From: a virus
IMG/VR virus record: IMGVR_UViG_3300011116_000470
Coordinates: 1-56,760 of that record
DNA: 56,760 bases
Reading direction: 5' to 3' (one strand)
Part shown: piece after piece, positions 1-8,406 of the stretch
Layout of the letters: each line of letters begins with the position of its first letter
Numbering within the stretch: position 1 is the stretch's first letter
The notes under the pieces: generated by a model
The model's input: the letters and a program-made list of their open reading frames with translations, nothing else
What the model was told of the DNA's origin: nothing
Database searches by the model: none
Program-made: the position numbers and the translations under genes

Positions 1-127
1 CCCCATCGGGCTCACCCTAAACCAAGCCTACACCACGGCTACTTATTACGGTAACGCCACGCTGCCTTCTACAGTGCGTGCGCAGCTTGTGATCTGGGGC
101 AGCGGCGTGGGCGCGTTGTCGCTACCA
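1..127. repeat. Left copy of the 127-bp terminal overlap
   Basis: These bases are identical to the last 127 bases of the window (56634-56760). The open frame running off the right end continues in phase here, so the two ends are the same place on a circular map. A length of exactly 127 is a common assembler k-mer size, so this is most simply an assembly overlap rather than a biological terminal repeat. Confidence 0.95.
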
Positions 128-856
128 TCCGCATCCTCGGTGGGGGCAAATTGGTTCTGCATGATCCGCAACGGCGGCACAGGCATCTTGACGCTGACCC
201 CCAATGGCGCAAACACCATCGACGGTAACGCCAGTCAGCAGCTTCAGCTTACCGAGTCGTTAGTGCTGGTGTCCGATGGCTCCAACTGGAATACCTTCGG
301 CTATGGCCGTTCTAACACCTTCGCCTACACCCAGTTGTCGCTATCGGTAACCGGGGGCACCACGACGCTCACCTCTACGCAAGCGGCCAACACCATTCAG
401 TATTACTCTGGCGCGCTGACCAGCAACCAGATCATCGTGGTGCCGTCCACGGTGCAGTTTTACATCATCACCAACACCACTACAGGGGCTTTCACGTTCA
501 CCGTGAAGACCGCAGTGGGCGGCGGCGCGACGGTCACAATCCCACAAAACACGTCAATCGCACTGGTGTGCGACGGCACCAACGTTTATAACGCGGCTTC
601 GGGTTCGTCAAGTTCAATCACCACGTTGACCGTGGGCAACGGCTCTTTGGCCGTCCCGTCTATCAAATTTAGCGGCGACTTGAATTCAGGTATCTACCTA
701 CCCAGCACGGGGCAAGTTGGCTTTGTCATTGCAAACGCGCAAGCTGGGTACTACGACGCCACGGGATTTACCATAGTGGGCAAGATGGCCGCAAGCGGCG
801 CGGTGTCGGGCACTACGGGCACGTTCACCACTGGTATTCAAGGCGGGGCCTTTTAA
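2..856 (+). CDS. Virion structural protein, 3' part of a gene crossing the junction
   Basis: This is the C-terminal two thirds of a protein that starts at 56215 and crosses the end of the window; joined, it has 424 residues. The GTG at 74 is internal, not the start. The protein is rich in Thr, Ser, Gly and Asn with beta-strand patterning and no catalytic motif, typical of tail or fiber-attachment proteins. It ends in Gly-Gly-Ala-Phe, an ending shared with the small protein at 50268-50504. It lies between an adaptor-like gene (55571) and a P22 gp10-like gene (856), and its stop overlaps the next start (TTTTAATGA). A tail or neck role follows from context; I do not recognise the family. Confidence 0.85.
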   Translation, partial: PIGLTLNQAYTTATYYGNATLPSTVRAQLVIWGSGVGALSLPSASSVGANWFCMIRNGGTGILTLTPNGANTIDGNASQQLQLTESLVLVSDGSNWNTFGYGRSNTFAYTQLSLSVTGGTTTLTSTQAANTIQYYSGALTSNQIIVVPSTVQFYIITNTTTGAFTFTVKTAVGGGATVTIPQNTSIALVCDGTNVYNAASGSSSSITTLTVGNGSLAVPSIKFSGDLNSGIYLPSTGQVGFVIANAQAGYYDATGFTIVGKMAASGAVSGTTGTFTTGIQGGAF

Positions 857-2619
857 TGACCAAAAAAGTCATTTCAATGGAAGTCCCTCCGGGGATACAG
901 CGCGACGGCACGGTGCTTGATGCGCCGTGTTTTGTCGATGGCCGCTGGGTGCGCTTTCAACGAGGCAGGCCGCGCAAGATCGGTGGCTACGATGCCATCT
1001 TCCTAAACGCAAGTGGCATATCTCGCGGCATGGCCATGACTTCCGTAAACGGCTTTAACTACGTGGTTTCCGGCTACAGCGGTGGCCTTGAGCAGTGGAT
1101 TACGGGCACCAGTGGCGGGCTGGGCTCGGGGCCGTACACGTACACCCTTTCCGACTTTACAGCCAGCGCCAACAATTTGTGGCAGTTCGACATCGCCTAC
1201 GACTCCACCGGCAACAACACCAACAACTTGGTGGCGCATCCGGGCCAGAACCTGAGCTTCATCACCTCCACGGTCGAAACACCCGTGCTGTACGGCGAAT
1301 TTCCCGGCAACTACTTGTCGCTCACCATGTCCAAGGTGGGCCAGTTCACCGCTGCGGGCTCAATAAACAGCACCACGACCTTTACCCTTGCGGCGGCGAA
1401 CGTGCGCGTGGCCGCTGGCCAGAGCATCAGTGGCACCGGCATCCCAGCAGGCACCACGGTGACGCTGGTGGTAGGCACTACCGTCACGATGTCCGCCGCA
1501 GCTACCGCTACGGCCAGCATCACGGCCACCTTTGACAACAACATCGCGGTGTCGGGCGGCTGCGTCGTGATCCACCCGTACTTGTTTGTGTACGGCAACA
1601 ACGGCCTCATCCGCAACTCCAGCGCTGGTGACTTTGCCAACTGGGTCAGCCCAGACGCCAACGCCACCAACGTGGCCACTGGCAAGATCGTCAAAGGCTT
1701 ACCTATCCGTGGTGGCTCCACGTCGCCTTCTGGCCTGTTTTGGGCCGTTGACGCCCTGATCCGTGTGAGCTTTCAGCCATCTACTTCAGGCGGCGTGAAC
1801 TACTACTGGGTCTATGACCTCGTGAGCAGCCAGACTTCGATCATGTCGTCTAGTTCGGTCATTGAGTACGACGGCATCTTCTACTGGGCTGGTGTGGATC
1901 GCTTCTTGTCCTACAACGGCGTGGTGCAGGAAATCCCCAACAACAGCAACCAGAACTATTTCTTTGACAACGTGAACATGACCCAGCGCCAAAAGGTATG
2001 GGCCACCAAGGTGCCGCGTTATGGAGAAATCTGGTGGTTCTACCCCAAAGGTGATGCCACCGAATGCACCGATGCCATCATCTACAACGTGCGCGATAAG
2101 ACGTGGTACGACGCTGGGCAGGCTATCGGTGCGCGCCGTTCTGCGGGCGTGTTCTCCGAGGTGTTCCCCAAGCCTATTTGGGCGGGCAACGAGGCCAACA
2201 CAGAGGGCGAGTACACCCTATGGCAGCACGAGACCGGCGTGGATAGCATCTACCTGACCAACGTAAACGCCGTGCAGAGCTATTTTGAGACCTACAACAT
2301 CGGCACGCTAGGCGGACTGGTAGGCTCGGTGCAGCAGCCCGGCGATAACTTGTGGACGCGCCTTGAGCGTATTGAGCCGGACTTCTTGCAAGAAGGTGAA
2401 ATGTCCGTGGTGGTCACGGGCCAAGGCTATGCCGATGACACCGTGGTGGAATCCGATCCCTACGTTTTTTCGCCGGGTACGCTCAAGATCGACATGCGTG
2501 AGCAGCGCCGTGAAATGCGGCTGCGCTTTGAATCAAACACCGCTGGTGGGACATACCAAACTGGCCGCGTGCTGCTGTCCTTGACCACTGGTGATGTTCG
2601 CGGAACAGGCAACCCATGA
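856..2619 (+). CDS. P22 gp10-like tail / DNA-stabilization protein
   Basis: The 587-residue protein opens with a short lead into a pattern typical of P22 gp10-like hub proteins (VDGRWVRFQRGRPRKIGGY at about 28-46). These proteins close the neck and keep packaged DNA in place. The rest is long beta-rich sequence with many aromatic residues, as expected of a beta-propeller-like hub. Residues about 165-225 look inserted: low complexity, Thr/Ala rich, with a GTGIPAGTTV core that also occurs in the adhesin at 48712. The start overlaps the preceding stop and the 3' end overlaps the next gene (ATGA). Assignment rests on the N-terminal pattern and the short-tail context. Confidence 0.7.
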   Translation: MTKKVISMEVPPGIQRDGTVLDAPCFVDGRWVRFQRGRPRKIGGYDAIFLNASGISRGMAMTSVNGFNYVVSGYSGGLEQWITGTSGGLGSGPYTYTLSDFTASANNLWQFDIAYDSTGNNTNNLVAHPGQNLSFITSTVETPVLYGEFPGNYLSLTMSKVGQFTAAGSINSTTTFTLAAANVRVAAGQSISGTGIPAGTTVTLVVGTTVTMSAAATATASITATFDNNIAVSGGCVVIHPYLFVYGNNGLIRNSSAGDFANWVSPDANATNVATGKIVKGLPIRGGSTSPSGLFWAVDALIRVSFQPSTSGGVNYYWVYDLVSSQTSIMSSSSVIEYDGIFYWAGVDRFLSYNGVVQEIPNNSNQNYFFDNVNMTQRQKVWATKVPRYGEIWWFYPKGDATECTDAIIYNVRDKTWYDAGQAIGARRSAGVFSEVFPKPIWAGNEANTEGEYTLWQHETGVDSIYLTNVNAVQSYFETYNIGTLGGLVGSVQQPGDNLWTRLERIEPDFLQEGEMSVVVTGQGYADDTVVESDPYVFSPGTLKIDMREQRREMRLRFESNTAGGTYQTGRVLLSLTTGDVRGTGNP

Positions 2620-2846
2620 TTCCCGCACAAGTCTATGACCCACGCAACTTCACTTGGGATGCTTGGTGCGCGCTCATGGCCGAGCTTTTTGCGTCCAACC
2701 AGCTTGGAACGGTGCCCGAAAGCCTTTGGACTACATGGGCCGATGGCATTGCTGGTATTGGCCGGTTCGCCGGTGCCCCTGACAGTCGCAACTTTGCGAC
2801 GTGGCAGGATTGGGCGTTTGCGTTCAACAACGCATTAAGGAAATAA
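2616..2846 (+). CDS. Small tail-region protein, unknown
   Basis: The 76-residue protein is acidic to neutral and rich in Trp, Phe and Ala, with no signal peptide or membrane segment. It starts inside the stop of the upstream gp10-like gene (ATGA), so the two are probably translationally coupled. A start two bases before the next gene and sound codon use support it. Its place between tail hub and ejection proteins suggests a minor virion or assembly role. I do not recognise the family. Confidence 0.7.
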   Translation: MIPAQVYDPRNFTWDAWCALMAELFASNQLGTVPESLWTTWADGIAGIGRFAGAPDSRNFATWQDWAFAFNNALRK

Positions 2847-2848
2847 CC

Positions 2849-5275
2849 ATGGAGAATATCGGCGGCTTTAGCGATAGTGACGGGTGGTACGCACCAACGG
2901 GGGGTGAAGCGCGTGCGGGTATGGGTTTTGCCGGTACAGGTAGCGGCCTGTCGGGTACAGGCGGCGGCGCAGCGCAAGCGGGTTTTGGTGGCGGGGGATA
3001 CGGCGCGGGCGCAGGGTATTACACAGGGGGCGGCAACGGGGGTCTTACTCCCGGTGCCTTAGAGCGATTAGCCGCTGATAACGCCGAAATAGAGCAAGCC
3101 GCTCGTGAACAAGCTGCCCGTGAAGCAGTGCGTGCGGCGGAACAGCAAGCCGCAGCACAGCAAGCCGCTCGTGAACAAGATGCTCGTGAACAAGCTGCCC
3201 GTGAAGCAGCGCGTGCAGCGGAACAGCAATCCGCTTTTAATGAAGCAAAAAATGTTGATGTTGCGGCGCTCAAGCCTAACCAAGTAGCCGCCATCTTGGC
3301 GGACACAAATTACCCACAATGGCTTAAAGACCTTGTAACCCAAATACAACCCGCAGAGGGCAGCACATTGGAGAAGCTGGGCCTACAGCCCGGCGTTACC
3401 TCTGACCAGTATTTTTCCCAAGAAACACCGGAGCAACGCGATGCGCGCATGAACTTGGTGGGTAAAGGTCTTAATGGGGTTGTAAACGCCTTCATAAGTA
3501 TGTCCCCCATGGGGGCAACGTGGAACGCCATGAATACCGCCGCGAACGTATTGACCGGCAAAGAAACAGTTGGTCAAGCGCTTACGAAGATGGGCACTGC
3601 GTATGTGGCCAGCAAACTGGGCATCCCTACGGGCGCGCTCAATTCAGCACTTGCGGGCGACCTTGGCGGCGTAGCGCAATCATTGGCTATGGGCCAATTG
3701 AATAAAACAATTTCTAACGTCACTGGTTTGCCTTCCGGTTTAGTGTCAATGGCCACGAATGCCACCGGTGTCGGCTCAAATATAAAGTCCGCCGTAAATA
3801 CGGCCATTGGAAGCACGCCTACTGGGTTCAGTACCAACAAAATCGCAAGCGCGCTTGATAGCATTTTAGGAACCGCGCCTGCAAAAACGACTACAACGGC
3901 TACTACGCCTCCAAAAATTTCCATTGACCCAAACGCGAACCCGTATAACGATGTACTTTCAGCTAACCAGCAGCTTTCGTTAGACCGCGCACTAACTGCG
4001 CCTGATACCCCAACTACCGTAGGTGGTCTTGACTCGTTAGACCGCGTAAATGTCACAGGGGCAAACACGGGCGACGGCGCTGGGGTTGGTAGTGAAACAG
4101 TTCCTATCAGGGCGACCTATGGTGCGGAAACAGAAGGCGCATTAGCGCCAGTAACAATTACGGCAAAACGTTTACCTAAAGAAGAAGAAGAACCGCCCAG
4201 TGCGCTTGAAACAGTTCCTAGCACCGCAACCTATGGTACAGAAACAGAAGGCGCATTAGCGCCAGTAAAAATTACGGCAAAACGTTTACCTAAAGAAGAA
4301 GAAATACCTACGCCAGTAATGCCTCCGAATGTTGGAACGCTTGAGCCTGTAACGGGCAGCTTGCCAGTTGCAGCTACCCCCGTGGCTACTACGCCTACGC
4401 CTACGCCTACGCCTACGCCTACGCCTACACCTACGCCAGTAACATCCACCGCCGCAACGCCAACAGGTGGCTTGCCGACAGTTTCAGACGCTACCGCTGC
4501 TGCGGGGCGCATGGCGCAACTTGGAAAAATGGGGTCTTCAGAAATGGGTTACAACCAAAACCTTAGACAACTCAATATGCCTGAATTAACGCAATTTGAG
4601 ATGCCAACCGACGAAACACTATCAAACGTTGACGTGAACAAAGCCTTGGCCGCGTTGGCGGCGTATGCGCCCAACGCCGAGCGCGATATAGTGCCCCAGT
4701 TCTTTGCCGAAGGTGGGCAACCCGATGCGCAGAATTTGTTGGATTCGTACCAGCGGGCCGACATGCAAAAAGCGCTTAAAAATTTAGGTGAAGTAGGCTC
4801 GGGTTTAACGCCTGCCAAGCCCCGAGTGCTTTCTCTTGAAAAAGTAGGTGGCCCAAACCAGCAGCAATCCTTGCGCCAAATGGGTGTAGTACCGCAGCTT
4901 GCAACTATTTTGCGGGCTCGGGGCATGCGTTTGGCCGAAGGTGGCCAGCCCGACCACACCCATCCGCACTACGATGGGACTCCGCTCTTTCGCACCGGGG
5001 GGCTGGAAAGTCTGGGCGGCAAATACGTCGAAGGCAAGGGTGACGGCACCAGCGACGACATAGCCGCGATGCTGGCCAACGGTGAGTACGTCTTCTCCGC
5101 CGATGTAGTGGCGGCGCTGGGCAACGGCTCCAACAAGGCTGGGGCCGAAAAACTAGATGAAATGGTGCAGTCGATCCGTGCTCGGGCACGCTCTGCGCCC
5201 CCCGACAAGCTCCCCCCGGATGCCAAGTCTCCACTAGAATATCTGAAATCCTCAAAGGGGAAAAAGCATGACTGA
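2849..5275 (+). CDS. Large repeat-rich virion (ejection-type) protein with GG tags
   Basis: The start at 2849 is preceded by AAGGA seven bases upstream, which favours it over an in-frame upstream codon at 2801; this gives 808 residues. In order: a Gly-rich head (about 1-65); an Ala/Glu/Gln/Arg coiled coil with degenerate AAREQ repeats (about 70-130); a hydrophobic Gly/Ala/Met segment (about 200-320); two tandem 38-residue repeats containing ITAKRLPKEEE; a Thr-Pro run encoded by a hexanucleotide repeat; and a tail with FAEGGQPD and LAEGGQPD. The C-terminus carries GDGTSDDIAAMLANGEYVFS, a module common at the ends of phage virion proteins. Coiled coil plus membrane-active-looking centre fits an internal ejection protein. 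It overlaps the next gene by eight bases. Confidence 0.65.
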   Translation: MENIGGFSDSDGWYAPTGGEARAGMGFAGTGSGLSGTGGGAAQAGFGGGGYGAGAGYYTGGGNGGLTPGALERLAADNAEIEQAAREQAAREAVRAAEQQAAAQQAAREQDAREQAAREAARAAEQQSAFNEAKNVDVAALKPNQVAAILADTNYPQWLKDLVTQIQPAEGSTLEKLGLQPGVTSDQYFSQETPEQRDARMNLVGKGLNGVVNAFISMSPMGATWNAMNTAANVLTGKETVGQALTKMGTAYVASKLGIPTGALNSALAGDLGGVAQSLAMGQLNKTISNVTGLPSGLVSMATNATGVGSNIKSAVNTAIGSTPTGFSTNKIASALDSILGTAPAKTTTTATTPPKISIDPNANPYNDVLSANQQLSLDRALTAPDTPTTVGGLDSLDRVNVTGANTGDGAGVGSETVPIRATYGAETEGALAPVTITAKRLPKEEEEPPSALETVPSTATYGTETEGALAPVKITAKRLPKEEEIPTPVMPPNVGTLEPVTGSLPVAATPVATTPTPTPTPTPTPTPTPVTSTAATPTGGLPTVSDATAAAGRMAQLGKMGSSEMGYNQNLRQLNMPELTQFEMPTDETLSNVDVNKALAALAAYAPNAERDIVPQFFAEGGQPDAQNLLDSYQRADMQKALKNLGEVGSGLTPAKPRVLSLEKVGGPNQQQSLRQMGVVPQLATILRARGMRLAEGGQPDHTHPHYDGTPLFRTGGLESLGGKYVEGKGDGTSDDIAAMLANGEYVFSADVVAALGNGSNKAGAEKLDEMVQSIRARARSAPPDKLPPDAKSPLEYLKSSKGKKHD
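4094..4307 (+). repeat. Tandem 114-bp coding repeat (two copies)
   Basis: Two in-frame copies begin at 4094 and 4208, each starting GAAACAGTTCCT and containing ACCTATGG...GAAACAGAAGGCGCATTAGCGCCAGTAA-like sequence, spaced 114 bp (38 codons). They encode a TVP...TYG.ETEGALAPV.ITAKRLPKEEE unit. The second copy is slightly shorter at its end. This stretch is visibly richer in A and T than most of the genome. Confidence 0.9.
4391..4438 (+). repeat. Hexanucleotide microsatellite ACGCCT, eight units
   Basis: Six perfect ACGCCT units are followed by ACACCT and ACGCCA, encoding a Thr-Pro run inside the large virion protein. The unit is six bases, so copy-number change by slippage keeps the frame and only alters linker length. 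Confidence 0.95.
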
Positions 5276-6695
5276 TTTAACCCAATCATCGGCGACAACG
5301 GCTACCACAGCGCCGGACTGGTACACCCAGTCGATGAAGAACCTTGCTGCGGGCGCATCGCAGTACGGTATTAGCGGCCCCAACGCGCCCGCATACGTTG
5401 GCGCGCAGCCGTTGCAGACACAAGCGTTTGAAGCGGCGAAAACCAATGTAGGTAACTACCAGCCCGGCTTGGCTACTGCGGGCGGCATGATAGGGCAAGG
5501 CGCGGGCGTGGACATCACAGGCGCGGCTAACCCATACCTTCAAGCCGGTACGTCTAGCTCTGCTGATCTGGTGGGCGGGTACATGAACCCGTATATCAGC
5601 AGCGTGGTGGACAAAATCAGGCTGGCCAATCAGCAAAACATTGCGCAAAACTTGTCGCCGGGTATCACCGCTGGTGCGGTGGGCGCTGGCCAGTTTGGAT
5701 CGCAGCGTGGTGCAAACGCGCTGGCGCTGGGCATATCCAACGCCAACATCGGTGCGTTGGGCCAGCAGGCCGCAGCGCTGCAATCGGGCTATTCTGACGC
5801 GCTCAAAGCCGCGCAAGCGCAGCGTGCCGCTCAACTAAGCGCTGGCCAGATCGCGGGCAACATGGCCACTCAAGAGGCCCAAAAATTCCGTGACTTGTCC
5901 ACCAACCAAATGAACTTGGCTAGGCAGCAACAAGAGCAAGGCGTAGTTGATGTAAACCAGTTGGCCACCATGGGTGAGCAACAACAGAAAATTGCGCAAA
6001 ATAAAGAGCTTTTCCCGCTAGATGTGCTGAACAAACAGGCAAGCATATTCAGCGGCGCGCAGGTGCCCATGTCCACCATCCAGACGATGGAAGGCTCCCC
6101 CCTGTCCGCGATTGCAAGTCTTGGGTCTTTAGGTATGGCAGCATTTGCGCCGGGGGCCAACACCTACGAGCCCGTTTTAGACGCAAACGGTAACCCTACG
6201 TTTGACGCCAGCGGCAAGCCTATCATGAAGATTGTATCGGGGGCGTCCCACGCTGAACGGTTTATAAAGTGGATTCAAGAGGGGCAGAAGGGCGCTCCAC
6301 CTACTCCGCCTGCAAAAACAAATACGGGTACTGGTACGGGCACAGGCGGTGGCTACGGTAACACCGGGGGTAGTGGCCAAACGGGCGGTCAACCGGGTGG
6401 TTCTTTGCCGGGGTACACCCCGCGTGTTATTTCCGATGGTGCGGGCGGGTACATATCTACTGATACCGGCCTGCCTGTGAACGCCGATGGCACCCCGTTA
6501 ACCGGCACTGGTGGCGGCACTGGCGGCGGCGGCATGGGCGGTGAGTACGTGGCTTCCGATGGCGCGGGCGGTTACATAGATACCAGAACCGGCTACCCTG
6601 TGAACGCCGATGGAACCCCGATTGACCAATCCGAGAGCGAAGACACCACGGGCGGATACTGGGATGAAGACGGCAACTGGGTCGAAAACCCATAA
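5268..6695 (+). CDS. Internal virion / ejection-type protein
   Basis: The 475-residue protein has an N-terminal region widely seen in phage internal virion proteins (NPYLQAGTSSSADLVGGYMN around 85-105, then MNPYISSVVDKIR and a GAGQFGSQRG motif), followed by Ala/Gln-rich helices (about 160-260). The C-terminus is Gly-rich and has two copies of a GAGGYI-T-GYPVNADGTP unit (about residues 390-455). It starts within the last codons of the upstream gene. Helix-rich Ala/Gln content and position after the tail hub suggest a protein ejected with or around the DNA, like P22 gp7/gp16/gp20 in role rather than in sequence. Function is inferred from context. Confidence 0.65.
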   Translation: MTDLTQSSATTATTAPDWYTQSMKNLAAGASQYGISGPNAPAYVGAQPLQTQAFEAAKTNVGNYQPGLATAGGMIGQGAGVDITGAANPYLQAGTSSSADLVGGYMNPYISSVVDKIRLANQQNIAQNLSPGITAGAVGAGQFGSQRGANALALGISNANIGALGQQAAALQSGYSDALKAAQAQRAAQLSAGQIAGNMATQEAQKFRDLSTNQMNLARQQQEQGVVDVNQLATMGEQQQKIAQNKELFPLDVLNKQASIFSGAQVPMSTIQTMEGSPLSAIASLGSLGMAAFAPGANTYEPVLDANGNPTFDASGKPIMKIVSGASHAERFIKWIQEGQKGAPPTPPAKTNTGTGTGTGGGYGNTGGSGQTGGQPGGSLPGYTPRVISDGAGGYISTDTGLPVNADGTPLTGTGGGTGGGGMGGEYVASDGAGGYIDTRTGYPVNADGTPIDQSESEDTTGGYWDEDGNWVENP

Positions 6696-6705
6696 GGATT
6701 AAATC

Positions 6706-8397
6706 ATGGCGACACAACCAATGGGCGGTTTGCCCGACCCCTCCAAGATCAACTACTACGGTGCGCCCTCGGCGGATGTTGAAGAGTACCAGCGCTCGTT
6801 GGAAGACAGCGTGCGGGCGCTGGAACAGCGCTATGCGCAGCCAAACTGGTTCAACGTGGCCGCTGGCTTTGCCAAGCCCCAATTGGGCGGTTTCATGGCG
6901 TCCTTGGGTAGCGCTTCGCAGGCGCTGGGTGAGAACTTAGAAAAGCAGCGCGAATCGCAGTTGCCTATCGCGCAGATGCGTGCGCAGCTTGCCGCGTCCA
7001 AAATCGGCATGGGCCAGAACAAAACGGCTGCTGACGCTTTTGCTGCGTGGAAAGCCAGTGGCAAGCCCATGGACGAAACCACATACAGCCAGATCGTGGG
7101 CCTCGCACCCAACTCTTCAGTAGCAGCCGCCGCTAAGGCCGCATACGAGGGCGAGAAGACCGAAAAAGGGTTGCTCAACACCGCGCAACAATTGCGGCAA
7201 GAGCAGGGCCGACAAGCTATGTCAATTGCCGCAGCTAAGTACAGCACAGGCGCGATTAGCAAGAAGGATTACAACACTGAACTTGCGCGTATTGAAAGCG
7301 CGTATGGCCCCACAGCGCCAGTTGCATCCACCCGCCCAGTAACCACCGGTGGGGCGCTTACCGGCACTGGTGAAACTGGTGGCGATGCTGCGCTTAACGC
7401 ACCGGCAGCGCCTGCTGCACCGGCTGCACCGGCTGCGCTTGCCGAACCGGCAGCACCAAAAGCGCCTGCTGCGCCAACTTCGCTTCAAGGAAAATTTTGG
7501 GGCGGTGCAAAATTATCTGAAGAAACTTTGGCGGGGTTAGAAAACGACGCTGCAAAAGGAAACCCTGAAGCAGCAGCAACGTTAGCCACTTATAAGGCGT
7601 CGGTTGGCCCTGACGGGCGCGTGCTCATAACTTCACCTTTATCTTCTAGCGCGCAAGGGTTAGCACCAGAAGTAATAGCTGAACAAGTAAAGGTTAATGA
7701 GACTGATGCTGCAAAACGTTTTAATGAATTAAAAACCATAGCGGGGCCTATGGGCGCAGGCGGCACCGGCTATAAACCTTTGAAAAACGTTGTCGAAAAC
7801 CAAATAGCTTTGTTAAAAAACAACCCGAAATTGGTTGATGAAGTGACAGCTATTTTGACAAAAGGTGATCTTATGTCGCAATTCAAAGCGGCAGTAGATG
7901 AAGGCGTGGGTTTCAATCTTCAGGGTTTAACAGGCCAAGTACGTTTACCAGTAAAAACATTTGAAACTGCGGGTTTTAACCCCACCCAATTAGGTTTTTT
8001 ACAGACCCTAGCGAATAACTACGCAAAAATTACTGCGCAACAACAAAGGATGGCTGGCCTAAATCCTAACGCTGCTTCAAACTTAGAGATAAACGTACAA
8101 AAAGCAATTATCCCTACGACAGATATCGAACGCAAAGCAGCGCTTAAATCTTTGGTGCATTTCAATATTGATTTGGATGCTTTACACGATCAATACAATT
8201 TTGTAAACGATGTTTACCGCGACCGTAGTTCTGATTTTACGGTAGCCGAAGGTGTGCCTGATAGACTTTCTTCCATATTCGCGCATCCGGTTTACGATAA
8301 GTTGTATGAAAAACAGCAAGATCGCCACGATGAACTCAATGCCGCCTACCAAGCGTACTTAAAAAATGCGCAGGCTAAAAAGCAAAAAGCACCATAG
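6706..8397 (+). CDS. Probable internal virion protein
   Basis: The 563-residue protein has an N-terminal helical half (coiled-coil-like, about 25-160), an Ala/Pro linker (about 225-260) and a longer helical C-terminal half rich in Lys, Asn and Leu. There is no signal peptide or catalytic motif. The start follows AAGGATT after the preceding stop. The 3' half (from about 7500) is visibly richer in A/T than the 5' half, suggesting a mosaic origin. Its place as third of four late virion genes suggests an ejection or core role; the family is not recognised with certainty. Confidence 0.6.
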   Translation: MATQPMGGLPDPSKINYYGAPSADVEEYQRSLEDSVRALEQRYAQPNWFNVAAGFAKPQLGGFMASLGSASQALGENLEKQRESQLPIAQMRAQLAASKIGMGQNKTAADAFAAWKASGKPMDETTYSQIVGLAPNSSVAAAAKAAYEGEKTEKGLLNTAQQLRQEQGRQAMSIAAAKYSTGAISKKDYNTELARIESAYGPTAPVASTRPVTTGGALTGTGETGGDAALNAPAAPAAPAAPAALAEPAAPKAPAAPTSLQGKFWGGAKLSEETLAGLENDAAKGNPEAAATLATYKASVGPDGRVLITSPLSSSAQGLAPEVIAEQVKVNETDAAKRFNELKTIAGPMGAGGTGYKPLKNVVENQIALLKNNPKLVDEVTAILTKGDLMSQFKAAVDEGVGFNLQGLTGQVRLPVKTFETAGFNPTQLGFLQTLANNYAKITAQQQRMAGLNPNAASNLEINVQKAIIPTTDIERKAALKSLVHFNIDLDALHDQYNFVNDVYRDRSSDFTVAEGVPDRLSSIFAHPVYDKLYEKQQDRHDELNAAYQAYLKNAQAKKQKAP

Positions 8398-8406
8398 GGG
8401 TAAGTG

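Noticed and set aside
1-127. Direct terminal repeat as in T7-like phages
   Set aside because: The repeat is exactly 127 bp, lies within a gene and keeps its frame across the join; this fits an assembly overlap of a circular map better than a packaging repeat.
74-856. Independent gene starting at GTG 74
   Set aside because: The frame is open back to base 2 and continues from 56215 on the circular map, so GTG 74 is an internal codon.
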